Shown here in pieces: positions 26,001-37,915 of a DNA stretch of 64,000 nucleotides; the first letter of the stretch is position 1, and every line of letters begins with the position of its first letter. This DNA comes from Primula veris (taxonomy: Eukaryota; Streptophyta; Magnoliopsida; Ericales; Primulaceae). The DNA lies in NCBI GenBank assembly GCA_963682055.1, contig OY821744.1, positions 6,922,835 through 6,986,834 of the forward strand. Direction: 5' to 3'. The position numbers and the translations under genes are program-made. The notes below the pieces were generated by a model. It was not told where the DNA came from, searched no databases, and worked only from the letters and a program-made list of their open reading frames with translations.

Positions 26001-29000
26001 ACTATGCTTAATACCAATGTGCTAGGAGACTCTTTAACTTAGAAACTTATATATGCACAAGATGTAGCAAAGAGGAAACATTCTTCTACTCCAGAACCAC
26101 CACAACTAGAATGTAATAGCCCTTTATTAGTCAATTTCCCAGGTACAAATGTTTAGACTAGCCTAATTAACACTCTTTTTGCTTAATAGCAATATACCAG
26201 AAGACTCTAACAATTTAAAACTTGCATAGCCACTAGGTGCAGCAAAAAAGTAACATTCTTCTACTCCGAAGGACCAGAACCACCACAACTAAAATGCTGT
26301 AACCATTTATTAGTAAATTCCCAGGTACAAATATTACGTTAGCCTAATAAACAATTAAACACTGTTTTTGCTTATTACCAATGTGCCAGGAGACTCTTTA
26401 ACAATTTAGAAACTTGAATAGGCACTAAGTGCAGCAAAAGAGTTAACATTTTTCTACTCTAGAACCACCACAACTAAAATGTAATAGCCCATCATTAGTA
26501 AATTTCCCAGGTACAAAAGTCAGACTAGCCTAATAAACATTCTTATTATGTATACGTGAGTCAATGAGTCAAAGATTCTAAAGTGATAGAATTGAAGTCT
26601 CAAATGTATCCAATATAAAAAAAAAAAGGTTCTGATACTTCTAAGTGAAGAGAGAAAGGAAAAAACAACAATTTAATACACACTACTCTCAATAATAAAT
26701 AGGTGTCATCCATACCTTCAATGATCCTCCCATGTAAAGATCTTCCAGTGTTGCATCTAAATCTACTATTACATCATCACCTTTCACAATTTGTTCTTCC
26801 TCTTCCATTTGACCTCCACCAAAAAACCTGAGGGAGATATTAAATTAGTAATCATAACAGAAAATTATGGACTTGAAATGATCATTCTACAGACAACTAA
26901 CACAATGCCAATTAACGAACCAATCACAGTTCAAGTATAATTTCAGAAAGAACCTTGCACTTACCATAAATGTATACAAACATTTCAATAATTCCAATTT
27001 TTACAATGAAACTAACCTAATAAAGCTACTGAAATTAGGAGATATATCTTGGGGAAGAAAGAGCCCATGACTGGTGAATATCTTAATAAACAGTATTGAC
27101 TTCTATGCAGATAATACTTGCTAGCAACAATAGCATTGCAGAACAAAAGATAAGAAAAGAAAACCTCTAGAAAAAGGACTTGTTCAGATATATAGACATG
27201 CAACATAAACTATAACTGAACATGCAAAGCTTCAAAGGCAAGGCAAATAGGGGATTAAAGAATTTACCGGTTCTAGCAAAAACGACTTTCCAATTCTACA
27301 AAGTCAAATTAGTGACTGCTTATATATTTGCGTCCTTTCTTCTTTAGTACTTAGTAACTGAAAATATGTTCTTTTTAATCTATCAACAAAAACCCTTATC
27401 ATATTAGAGCTGATAATTAGACCCTTCCAAAAGGTTCGATCTTTAAAATATCTAACAGCAAACCAGTAAAGTAAGACTAAGTACAAGTTGAACTAGCTTA
27501 ATCAATAGACAATCCTAATGAAATGAACTTATGTATAATCACATAATGCCAAAATAATAGTTAACCTCCTTGCCTATCCAAACCCTCACAAGAAATCAAC
27601 AACGAAAGAACTTAAAGCATATGACAATGAACAAGCACTTTCATGAAACCAACTTACGAGCTAAATATGTCCTGCATATTCATTCCTCCCCCTCTGCCTC
27701 CACCAGCAGCATGCTGTTTCAGCCCATCTTCTCCGTATTTATCGTATATCCCCCTCTTCTCGCTATCCGATAGAACCTCATAAGCTGTCATTTCCACAAA
27801 ACTAAACTCAACATTACAGAACTGGAAATCAATAAAAATAAAAACTAATTAGAATACAGAAGATAAAGATTAACTTTTCTTGTTTACAAATTGCAATGCA
27901 TAATCTTGTTCACCTTAGAAGCTGGGATTCTATGACATCTGTATAGGATAGTGTGAACTTGGAAACAGAAATACATCAGAAATTAAAGAGCATAAATGGC
28001 TTCTTTACTTGGAGCTTTTAAGCACACTTTTTTAAGCTGCAATGCGTTTGGTTACTCAAATTTGTAAGCTGACTCCTTTGGTTTCTAGGATAGCATAATT
28101 GGCAATCAAAAGAAATAACAACTAAACAAGACTATATGGGTCGGTTTTGGCTGCATCTTTAACCTCATTTTTTTTTACTAACAAATGGCATTCATTCTAT
28201 GATTGTTCACTGGGTCCAGGATAGCGTAATCAGAAATAAAAAACATAACACATATACATGTTTTGTTGCAGTTTTAATTCAGCTTATTTGCTAAGAAGCT
28301 GCACTAGAATTATATTAATCATCTCAACTTCTGACCTCTTTCGTTATAGTAGAAGCAAAATACTAATACAAAATACCATTACGTACTGGCTGCAGTTTTA
28401 ATTCTAGCTTATTTGCTAATAAACTGCACTACAGTCAAATTAATCAGCTCAAATTCTGACCTTTTTCGATAACATATGCAAAATACTACAAAATACCATT
28501 ACGTGTTTAGTTGCAGTTTTAATTCTACCTTATTTGCTAATAGACTGCACAACAGTTAGATTAATCACCTCAACTTCTGACCTTTTGTGCTATAATATAT
28601 GCAAAATACTACCAAATACCATTGCATTTTTTGTTACAGTTTTAATTCTAGCTTCTTGCTAATAAACTGTACTACAGTTAATGAGCTCAAATTCTGATCG
28701 TTTTTGCTATGATGCAAAATACTAGTACGAAATACCATTCAGTGTTTGGTTGCAGTTTTAATTCTACTTTATTTGCTAATAAACTGCACTACAGTTAGAT
28801 TGATCAGCTCAAATTCTGACCTTTTTCGCTATAACAGATGCAAAATACTAGTATAAACTATAAACTATAAAATACCATTACGTGTTTGGCTGCAGTTATA
28901 ATTCTAGCTTATTTACTACTAAACTGCACTACAGTTAGATTAATCAGCTCAACTTCCGGGCTTTTTCGCTACAATAGATGCAAAATACTAAAAAAATACC

Positions 29001-30169
29001 ATTACATGTTAAGTTGCAGTTTTAATTTTAGCTTTTTACCTAATAAACCGCACTACAGTTGGATGAATCAGCTCAACTCCAGACCCTTTTCGCTACAATA
29101 GATTCAAAATACTATGAAACACCATTCTGCGTTTGGTTGCAGTTTTAATTCTAGCTTATTTGCTAATAAACTCCAGTACAGTTACTAGTTAGATTAATCA
29201 GCTCAACTTCCGGGCTTTTTCGCTACAATAGATGCAAAATACTAAATTTTTCTAAAGTACTTTTTATATAAGTCACTTTTGAACAGCACTTTTCCAGACA
29301 ACACTTTTTAGGGAAGCACTTGATTTCCAAACAGCACCTAAAAAAATACCATTACATGTTAGGTTGCAGTTTTAATTTTAGCTTTTTTGCTAATAAACCG
29401 CACTACAGTTGGATGAATCAGCTCAACTCCAGACCCTTTTCGCTACAATAGATTCAAAATACAACGAAACACCATTCTGCGTTTGGTTGCAGTTTTAATT
29501 CTAGCTTATTTGCTAATAAACTCCAGTACAGTTAGATTAGTCAACTCAAATTCTGACCTTTTAATACTACAAATACCATTCCGTGTTTGGTTACAGTTTT
29601 AATTCTAGCTTATTTGCTAATAAACTCCACTACAGTCAGATTAATCATTTCAACTTCAGACCTTTTACGCTATTATAATAGATGAAAAATACTACAAAAA
29701 TACCATTCCGTATTAACGCACCCTACGTATATGTATCACACTATAATATGAAAATAAAGTTATTAAAAAAGCTTAATGCCACACCAACCCTAAATAAAAA
29801 CATGACACAGTTGTAAACTGTAATGTAAATACCGTTATTAATTTCAGCGAATTTCTTGTTAGCCTCTTCATTTCCTTGGTTCTTATCGGGATGGTACTTT
29901 AACGCGAGTTTTCTATAAGCTCTTTTAATCTGATCATCTGAAGCTCCTTTTTGAATTTGAAGTATATCATAATAACTCTTCCTGAAATAAACATATACTA
30001 CTACTGTACATTCAGTTATTAATAAATAAAAAGGTAAAAATATAAATAAATATTATAAGTTATAAAACGCATATTGATAGTATAGGATTTGTGGTTACGC
30101 TGCAAAGGTGACGAGAGCGAATGACGTGGCGATTAGTAATATAAACAGCTTCGATATTCCAAACCCCAT
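23044..30169 (-). CDS. ERDJ3B: ERdj3B, ER-luminal DnaJ co-chaperone
   Basis: It is a type B J-protein that stimulates BiP ATPase and, in Arabidopsis, acts with SDF2 in the ER to fold secreted and receptor proteins. Exons (minus): 30099-30169, 29833-29981, 27658-27784, 26716-26827, 25184-25300, 24937-25023, 23829-23888, 23670-23747, 23335-23406, 23044-23202. The sum is 1,032 bp, or 343 aa plus stop, close to the family length. A signal peptide spans about 1-23 (hydrophobic [16 protein letters not shown]). The J domain is about 25-91 with HPD at 54-56. A Gly-rich linker covers 100-121. The substrate-binding part holds the ERdj3-type cysteines CNC (170, 172) and CDQC (194, 197). There is no C-terminal retention signal, as is usual for ERdj3. 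Introns are long and carry two minisatellites and a MITE. An ER stress element lies upstream. Confidence 0.95.
24384..24818. mobile_element. Harbinger-like MITE in ERdj3B intron 6, 435 bp
   Basis: Inverted termini read GAGCATCTACAATAG (left) and, on the other strand, GAGCATCCACAATAG (right), continuing with TGTTAA-type sequence. A 3-bp repeat TAA flanks both ends (24381-24383, 24819-24821), as in PIF/Harbinger elements. The interior repeats GTTAAC/GTTAACA motifs and has no transposase. It sits entirely within intron 6 (23889-24936). Confidence 0.7.
25970..26535. repeat. Tandem repeat of about 180-bp units in ERdj3B intron 4
   Basis: About three and a half units carry, in order, AATGTGCCAGGAGACTCTTTAAC-type sequence (position-variable), a CTTGCATAGGCACTAAGTGCAGCAAA-type segment, TTCTACTC-AGAACCACCACAACTA and TTCCCAGGTACAAA. 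Units differ by a few per cent to tens of per cent. The array occupies the 5'-ward half of intron 4 (25301-26715). Confidence 0.75.
28255..29725. repeat. Minisatellite of about 120-bp units in ERdj3B intron 2 (about 11 copies)
   Basis: GTTGCAGTTTTAATTCTAGC-like starts recur near 28268, 28392, 28512, 28637, 28750, 28890, 29013, 29133, 29364, 29485 and 29591. Each is followed by TTATTTGCTAATAAACTGCA, a TTAGATTAATCAGCTCAA block, a TTTTTCGCTA block and AAATACCATT. One unit is interrupted by about 93 bp of unrelated sequence at 29247-29340. The array takes up most of intron 2 (27785-29832). Confidence 0.85.
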
Positions 30170-30245
30170 TTCAGATATTTTTTTTTAATTCTCTCACAAT
30201 GGGTTTTTCTACCCGATCTGTTCCAATTTTATCTCTCTCTTTCTC

Positions 30246-30254
30246 TTTATATAT
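30246..30254 (-). promoter_or_regulatory. Probable TATA box of ERdj3B
   Basis: The minus strand reads TATATAAAG about 80 bases upstream of the start codon at 30169, at the edge of a TA-rich tract. A GA-rich leader follows. The TA microsatellite beside it makes the exact element uncertain. Confidence 0.45.
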
Positions 30255-30395
30255 AATTATATATATATATATATGTATGTATATATATATGTTTGAAAAT
30301 TAAAAACCTTGTCGATAGATTATTTGATTCTATGAGACCTGTGAGGAGGTAACTTTATTTTTCGACTCTTTACGACGTGTTTAGTGTTGTTCTAA

Positions 30396-30414
30396 CCAAT
30401 AAGTGAATGCCACG
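30396..30414 (+). promoter_or_regulatory. ER stress response element (ERSE) of ERdj3B
   Basis: The bases read CCAAT, nine bases (AAGTGAATG), then CCACG: an exact match to the ERSE consensus CCAAT-N9-CCACG. It lies about 230 bp upstream of the ERdj3B start codon and about 145 bp from the probable TATA box. The CCACG half overlaps a CACGTG G-box (30411-30416). In plants ERSEs bind NF-Y together with membrane-released bZIP28 or spliced bZIP60 and drive induction in the unfolded protein response. The element works in both orientations. Binding here is inferred, not shown. Confidence 0.8.
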
Positions 30415-30553
30415 TGTCTAAGCTGCTTTGTCTCTATTTTATTAGTCGCTCGGTTCCATTTTAGTTGTCCAGCCTAAAACTTGCGTTTTGAGATGAAAAA
30501 AAAATCGTATATAAATTGCTCAAATGAGAAATTTGAAAAAAATATTACACACT

Positions 30554-30776
30554 TGTTGTGTGACATATTAGCTCGTTATAGATATATATAGAGATATGTA
30601 TAGATATAGAGAGAGATATGAGAGAGACAACAATAGAGTCTTTATTAATCAGAATGTATCAATAAAAGGGGACCCTAACCTTCTTTATATACTAGAGGTT
30701 AGGGTTATACAAGATAGAAAGCCCAACTTAGGCCCACTATGAGTAAGGCCCAATAGTCCAATAATATATTACAACA
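30554..30776 (-). repeat. 3' LTR of the 7-kb Copia element
   Basis: The LTR is 223 bp with TG...CA ends in element orientation. It contains a TATATAAAGAAGG promoter-like stretch (minus strand) and AATAAAGACT, a possible polyadenylation signal. The internal border carries the polypurine tract at 30777-30788. Confidence 0.9.
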
Positions 30777-30949
30777 CTCCCCCTTTGGACATCTTGAATT
30801 CTTCGTCTTCATGCATTCGATCTGAGTCGAGTTCATTCGCAGTGCTAAACACATAAAAACCTTAGGGACGGAAAACCCAGTGTGGGACAAAACCGGTACC
30901 TAGGAGAAACTGTGTAGCCGAATGATATAGGCCGAAATATCATGTAAGT

Positions 30950-31520
30950 AACTAACCACAAAACAGTGTGCCTCATCAAAACCTTGCCAGAGCAAACCCA
31001 ATGGGAAAATCCCTGATCGAAGAAAAAAGAGTGCAACAGTGGTAGTAGTAGGGGATCAACCACAAAATAGGTGCCTCATCAAAACCTTGCTAGAGTAAAC
31101 CCAGTGGGAAAAACCTCTAGTCGAAGGACAAAAGAGTACACAGTGGTAAGAAGTATACAACCGGATACTCCCCCTAATTTCGGCAATCTTAAGTGAGATA
31201 TGATGGGAACGTGTCTCGCTAAAAACCTTGCCAAGGAAAACCCAGTGGGAAAAAACCTTGGTCTAAGGACAAAAAGAGTACACGAGCATGCGACTGGATG
31301 CTCCCCCTCACTTGCACACGACAGGGTGCGAAGATTTCGACTAAGTAGTAATTAGTGCAATAAGCATTCACCTGGATGCTCCCCCTCACTTGCACACGAC
31401 TGGGTGCAAAGATTTCATATTCCAAGAAAGAGTACGAGCATTCGACTGGATGCCTCATTTACTTACATACGACTGGATGCAAGAAAATCTAACGTGGAAT
31501 AGAACGAGCATTCAACTGGA
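30950..31520. repeat. Tandem sub-repeats in the 3' untranslated part of the Copia element
   Basis: Units built on AAAACCTTGCCA ... CCCAGTGGGAAAAA ... AAAGAGTACA are repeated three to four times. They are followed by units on CACTTGCACACGACTGGGTG and GAGCATTCGACTGGATGC. They lie between the RNase H remnant and the polypurine tract, where several plant Copia families carry non-coding repeats. Confidence 0.7.
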
Positions 31521-34500
31521 TGCTCTTAAACTTCATTTGTGAAGATTAATTTCGGCGAGAAATGCTAAATAGCATAATGTAGTCATGTCTCTCTTGATCA
31601 ATAACAACAAGTTGTCTTCTATGACAAGTGTTTTATCTGGATCGTGAGACAGAACATATGTAATTCAAATATGACTAATACTAGCTCGAAGCCATATACA
31701 CACTCTAGTCGTCTCATAGAGCACGAATAGATCAGAGTGATTCACTTGGAGTCATTCCAAGACCTCCAAGATGTCACCTTATTCCTAATGATAAAGACAT
31801 ACCATGTTAGGAATATCCCTTATGCGGGTCTGATAAGTAACCGGCATCGGTATAACCGAAAAAGGGTTGCGTTAATTCGAGTACCGAAAGGGGGTAGGTA
31901 CACTCGATGACGCAAATGGGATAAACTAGCCCACTTCCAAAATTACCATAAGGTAAGGGAATGTGTCTTTAGTGCCATTTCGATGGCAGCGTGTTAGCGC
32001 GATGTTGTGTCGAGCTATACCATTCACAACAGACGAGATGTTCGTCCTAGCACATTAGACCAAGTACAATGATGCGCTTATTGTACTTAGATATGAACAT
32101 TATGGTTCAATATCTCTTCATCGTCTCATCAGGGACGGACTGGGTCTATATCAATGTCTAGTGATCGAACGATCATGGGAGAATCTGACGACTTAGCGTC
32201 ATGATGACTAAAACGTCATAACACCTTCTGGGTGTAGTCTGAATCATGGACTTAGATTCAATATTTACGGGACTCAATCATCAGGTTGAGTCACTACCAT
32301 GTCTTCCCAAAATCCTTCATCTCGAAGGCAAATCCAAAAATGGATCGCGTAATAAAACACGCAAGGGCATAATACTTGTTCAAGTATCCCAAGCTAATCA
32401 AGTACTCACTTAGGCGGTATACCTCATCCGCTCGGATTATATTAATCCATATAGTGAACGTCTCAGTCAATTGAGATCGTGTTCCGTGGTCAGAAACTAC
32501 TTGATTTAAGCACATGAAGTCACACAGGGACCTTCATCTATATCTCTTTGTCTAAATCCCCATAGAGATAAAACCGTGACCACATTCATGGCTGCATTAC
32601 GAGGGGACTGTTATAATGTCCATTACGAGGAAATCAACCATCTCGTAATCAATTCCAAGGTGTGAGAGAAGCCTTGCGCTACTAGGCGAGCATTCTACAA
32701 TCTCATTATTCTCATCACTTTTCCTTACGAATAACCAAATAAATGAACTCGTTTAACATTGGTGGTGTTGGAACTACAGGTCCGAACACACTTTCGCTAA
32801 GGAGTCTACTTGGATTGCAAGTTTCCATTAGGCCAGTCTATTCTATGTTGACTTCAGGCAACGGTACATGGTTCACTGTCATAATTTGTTCATATTATCA
32901 GTCGTCACCGAATATATGAACAAGTAATCAATGACAGTCTCGTTTCGCTTCAATATCGTCTAAGATATCATGATCGACAGATATTTTGAGATTCTTAGGA
33001 TGAGGAGGAAATCACACATCTCCTTGATCCTTTATAATCTCGTACAACAAACGAGTTTCAGTTCACCACCTCTGGGGCTGAACGAATTAAGAACCGGTCA
33101 ACTTCCTCATATCTTGGGAAGGACGACAGACTGACGGCCGACGGCAGCGTCCTTTGCTTGGCGGGTTCGGCCAAAGCAACGTGTTACGACAGGAACACGG
33201 CGTCCGACAGGGACGTCTATCCTTGCAAGCATTTTGCAGCAGGTATAAATGATCTCGTGACATCTCATAAAGTCATTAAATGCGTCTAACATTTAGTTAG
33301 ACTTGAGGGAGTCTATGCACTTACTTATCACTAAGTGCAGTTTTGGGGATCAAGCTAAGACTGAGTGGGTTATGCCATGTTACTTCACGTCGTTCCTTAT
33401 CAACGGTAACGTGCAAATCTCCCCCTAACGACGGGGAGAACAGTCTTAGCGATGTCACTTTCGCATATCATGCGGTAAAGAGATCGCTTGCCAAGGTTAC
33501 TCTATCAAATGATAGGCAGGGGATTCATAATCGACTTATGTCCCCTTCAGAGGTCCATATTTTGAACGCTATAGCGGCTCAATCAAAATATTAAGCACTC
33601 AAACACGCGTTCATATGAGGCATATGGCTCATAACCAGTAACCAACTGGTACGCATTTAGTGTTTTGAGTAACTATGGGCCTCAGACGGACCAATGCAGC
33701 AAAATAGCATGACCCCACACAGAAATATAAATCTTGGTGCGCAAGACCAAGAAGTGCGTGCAACCATTTGCAGTCGCATCATCAAACTTTCCGTGAGTCC
33801 ATTTGGGTCTGAACATAATCGACAGGATGTTCAATTTTAATTTCCAAACTCAAGTAATTCAAATCGGAATTTCGATTCTTACTCTTCGGAATTATCAAGT
33901 CGACTAGACTTTTCAGGATAATCCGGATCATGAGCCATCAACTTAATGATAGGGCTAAAAGTTTGGGAAATGCTGCATTTCTGTGGACAACAATAATCAT
34001 GTGACCTATTGTCGATGCATCAACCATAACCATTTATATTTATGGTCCGTCTTATGGTTGGATAAGTCCACAATAACTCATTCAATTCTTTACAAGAATT
34101 CTACGAGTTCATTTCGTGATCTTTACACATACTAGTCTTTCAAAGTGAGCATTAGTGGCATGAATTTCGGATTAATCACGAAATATATCCTCAAAGAGAA
34201 TCCAAATGCGATGCGATTATAAATCAAGCATCATCTTTTGACCCGGGAATATCTGATCTGGTCAATGCCACAATATCAAAATGCTTTGATCAATCGACGA
34301 CAGGCGAATGATAGTATAGACAATCATGTCTTAGCATCTAAATCATTTATCATTCGACGACAGGCGAAATGATAAGGTAACTTTAAATGCTTTAAAGAAT
34401 ATGGTAGCAACCACTTGAAAGACATTTCAACTCCTCTAAAATACGCTTTTGATCGTATTGAATGGAGGATATGTAAAGAAATTTCAATTCTTTTATGAGC

Positions 34501-37297
34501 TATTACCAGATAACACTGGTTTTCTCGAATATTTTATAACTCAACAAGGTACGGCAGGACCTACATGAGTATAAGACCTCATATTTGACAAATCAATTTG
34601 GTTTTACCAAAGATTTCGATTTGGAACGACAGGTCCAGAATCGTTGTCACTGAGTACTCTTTTAGGCAAATAGTTGGTGAAATTATGTGGTACACTGTTA
34701 CCCACTATTTCCAAAAAAATCAACTACCCCACAAGTATTGCCTAAAATTTCATAATTTAAAGTTTGGTCACATTTGTCAAAGGAATTTGCTCAAAACACT
34801 TTAAATTATTTCGAGAAATTTCGTAAACAGGCAAACCATAATCCAAAAGTATGGTCCAAATGGAAAAATAATAATCCAAATGGAAAACATAATCCAAATG
34901 AGCGAAAAAATGGCTCAATGATTTATCAAAATCAATAAAGAAAGGTATCAAACTCATTTGAGCCACAAAATCGGGGGTCTCAAAAGTTTCCTTTCAGTTA
35001 GCTTTAACCACATTAGCATCGGTTTTTTCACCTTTATAATAGTTTTAAACTATTTAAGGAGTAACCGTGCATGACCTTTGTCTTTATAGCATAGAGTTGC
35101 CTCATTGAGCATTATCTCTTCCTTTGTGACAACGGGCCATATTGTTCCTTTCAATTACTGTCTCGGAGCCACAGGTTTTCGATTTTGACGATTGTCTAAA
35201 ATCTCTCTTGGCTAAGCGATTCATCAGGATCACGACAGTTCGAGACAAATAACACTTGTCTCGGTTCTCGATTCGTGGAAAAAAAATTGTACACGAAGAG
35301 CATTAATATCAGGCAAACAATTCGTCATTGACCCAATAGGATTAAAACTACTCACCGGGGTAATTTTCCTATCCAATAACATATGGGCGATAAAGGAACA
35401 TGGTGAATATAAATTCACGATACTGCTTATGGAATACAATTTCCAAGCTAGTATTTTGGTGAAGGATAGCTTCAATATGTCAATTTCAGACATTTGTTCA
35501 CCATAGACGTCATCACGTCTCAAATGTGGCGGCGGAATATCATCAACGCCTATCTTTCATCTTGCTAGTAACAACAAACTCGTGTTTTACTCATCAAAGA
35601 TGGCATCCAAAAAAATAAAATTGGGCATCACATTTTTCACACATCAGGGTGAGTAACATGTGGTGACGGATTAAAATCAACGTTTAAACAGTCATTTCGC
35701 AAGTATGTTTTACGATTTTTCTCATCATAGATGGCATCCAACATGTGTTGGGAGTTCTGGATTATTTATCATATAAAACGACTGATTTATATGTTTATGG
35801 TTTGCACAAGCACAAACTTTTTTTTCGAAACGACAGGTTCGAAAACATTAGTTTTGCTTTTAATGTGAATTGGTTCTCATTGATCGAACGACGGGTCGAT
35901 ACTGAAACACCAATTCGGCGAAACATACATCACTATATAAACACACTCGGGGAAATTATTATTTAGTCAACCCCTTTCGGTAGCTCTACTTGAAAAACGA
36001 CCAGGAAAGACGGTGAGGGTGGAGGGCACGAATGCCACTTAAAACCCGACCTCATTAGGATATCGACTTCCGCCTATATCTTTCCTAGACATCGTATCCA
36101 AATAGGTGAGCCTATTTAGGGAAGGTTCATAATTTTTCCAACTTAAATGTGAATATATATGATTTCGCAAATTACCATATTATACATATGTGTACATGGC
36201 AATAAATAAATTAGTACATGATTAACTAATATTTTAGATTGTACCTGTTTGCATGATTAACATATATATTGCAATATATATTTCCTAATAAGGAAATCAA
36301 ATTAATCAATATTATCATCAATCTAGAATTTATTAGTAATTACCAATTTACACTAGCAAGATTTAGTCAATATTTTATTATTATATTGCTATGTGTGTAA
36401 GTTCTATACATGGTAACTAAATTATTCATGTACGTAATATATTTTATTTACCAATTTACAATATACACGCAATTTCCATACATGGTAATTTTAACATGCA
36501 AGCAAGCAATATATTTTTAATTACCAATTAATTCTATATATGTTAATTTTTTTTAACATGCAAAGTGGTTAAATTTATATGGAAACATATCAATTTATTC
36601 AATTAACATGCAATTTTTATTCACTTGCCTTTTTAATAAATATATATATGCATGTGGGTGAATATTTAGACCGAATATTGACTTTTATAACACATATATA
36701 CTGTTTTTATACATGTAATATACTACAGGGACTATCCGTGTAATTTCAGCAAACTATATATCTATTTACAGCATTATTACTGCTTCAGTCCATAATTTCA
36801 GACAAGTTTCAGTTTAGTCCTTGAGTAATTTCCAGAATAGTTTACAGCTTTCAGAGAATTACAAATCAGTACATACGTTTCAGTTTGTTGCAGATTTAAT
36901 CCGACAGATTAATACATGTTTTACAATTACATGATTTGGGTTATTTTGTATGATCTTATCAACAAATATGATTTTATAATCAACAATATGTGTGTTACGA
37001 TCATATATAGTTATCCATACAAGTAACAAACTCTAATACACATGGATTATATACTACGGGATATTTATCATGTTTTAGTTATCCATAAAATAATACGTGC
37101 GATCACATATATGGAATAAATTAAGTTTTGAATTCGGTACCTTACGCACGGTATGTTGATGAAGGTCGATATAGCAAAACCCTAAAAACCCGGATAAACC
37201 TCAAGGTTTATAAATACCCAATATCCGTCCGTTTACCAAAAATCTTCAATATCCGTGAGCGTATATCATATTCTTCGCGAGCAAAGTGCCGATAACG

Positions 37298-37518
37298 TGT
37301 TGTGTGACATATTAGCTCGTTATAGATATATATAGAGATATGTATAGATATAGAGAGATATGAGAGAGACAACAATAGAGTCTTTATTAATCAGAATGTA
37401 TCAATAAAAGGGGACCCTAACCTTCTTTATATACTAGAGGTTAGGGTTATACAAGATAGAAAATCCAACTTAGGCCCACTATGAGTAAGGCCCAATAGTC
37501 CAATAATATCTTACAACA
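37298..37518 (-). repeat. 5' LTR of the 7-kb Copia element
   Basis: The LTR is 221 bp and about 98.6% identical to its partner at 30554-30776. The base pairs just inside, read leftward, are CGTTATCGGCAC, which would be the primer-binding area; I could not match it to a particular tRNA. Confidence 0.9.
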
Positions 37519-37804
37519 ACACTCAAATTAAATTTGACTATGTAATAGTTTTTTTAAATTTATCGTTTCGACAATGTAGTTACGAAAACAATACATCTCA
37601 AAACGCAAGTAAATTCGTAATGAACAAGTAATATGAGTAGTATTTTGATTTCGGACTACAGTGTTCGTTTTATTTGTATTGGGTTCGACTGTTTTACCAA
37701 TATTATGTAAATCGGCAAAATAGGATCATCAAAAACAATATTGCCTTTACTTTTTCAAGTTTTTTGTTGTATATTCCATTATTATTATTTTATTTTATAT
37801 ATAT

Positions 37805-37915
37805 ATTTTTTAAAATCTTATTAAAAGTATCAATAGATTTCACACATACCCCTTTAACAAGACTCGAACTCTGCACATAAGTTATTTTTACCGGGTTCTA
37901 CCCGACTAGGCTATT
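37805..37915 (-). repeat. SINE-like repeat, second copy
   Basis: Minus-strand reading gives ATAGCCTAGTCGGGTAGAAC (A-box side), then GAGTTCGAGTCTTGTTAA (B-box side) and TGTGTGAAATCT, in the same order as the copy at 3315-3445. The two copies are clearly diverged. Confidence 0.5.

Larger units (their letters stand above)
30554..37518 (-). mobile_element. LTR retrotransposon, Ty1/Copia, minus orientation, decayed interior
   Basis: Terminal direct repeats flank the element at 30554-30776 and 37298-37518, each starting TGTTGT and ending ACAACA in the element's own orientation. A 5-bp target-site duplication ACACT lies at 30549-30553 and 37519-37523. A polypurine tract (AAAGGGGGAG) borders the left LTR, so that is the 3' LTR and the element reads leftward. 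Fragments of Copia reverse transcriptase and RNase H can be recognised on the minus strand: FEMKDFGK near 32300 and GYLSDPHKG near 31820. They are broken by many stops and frameshifts and the active-site region is missing. The LTRs differ by only three substitutions and one 2-bp indel. Confidence 0.9.

Noticed and set aside
33343..33594. 83-codon plus-strand frame inside the 7-kb LTR element
   Set aside because: It runs antisense to the decayed polyprotein, has no domain similarity and no promoter evidence.
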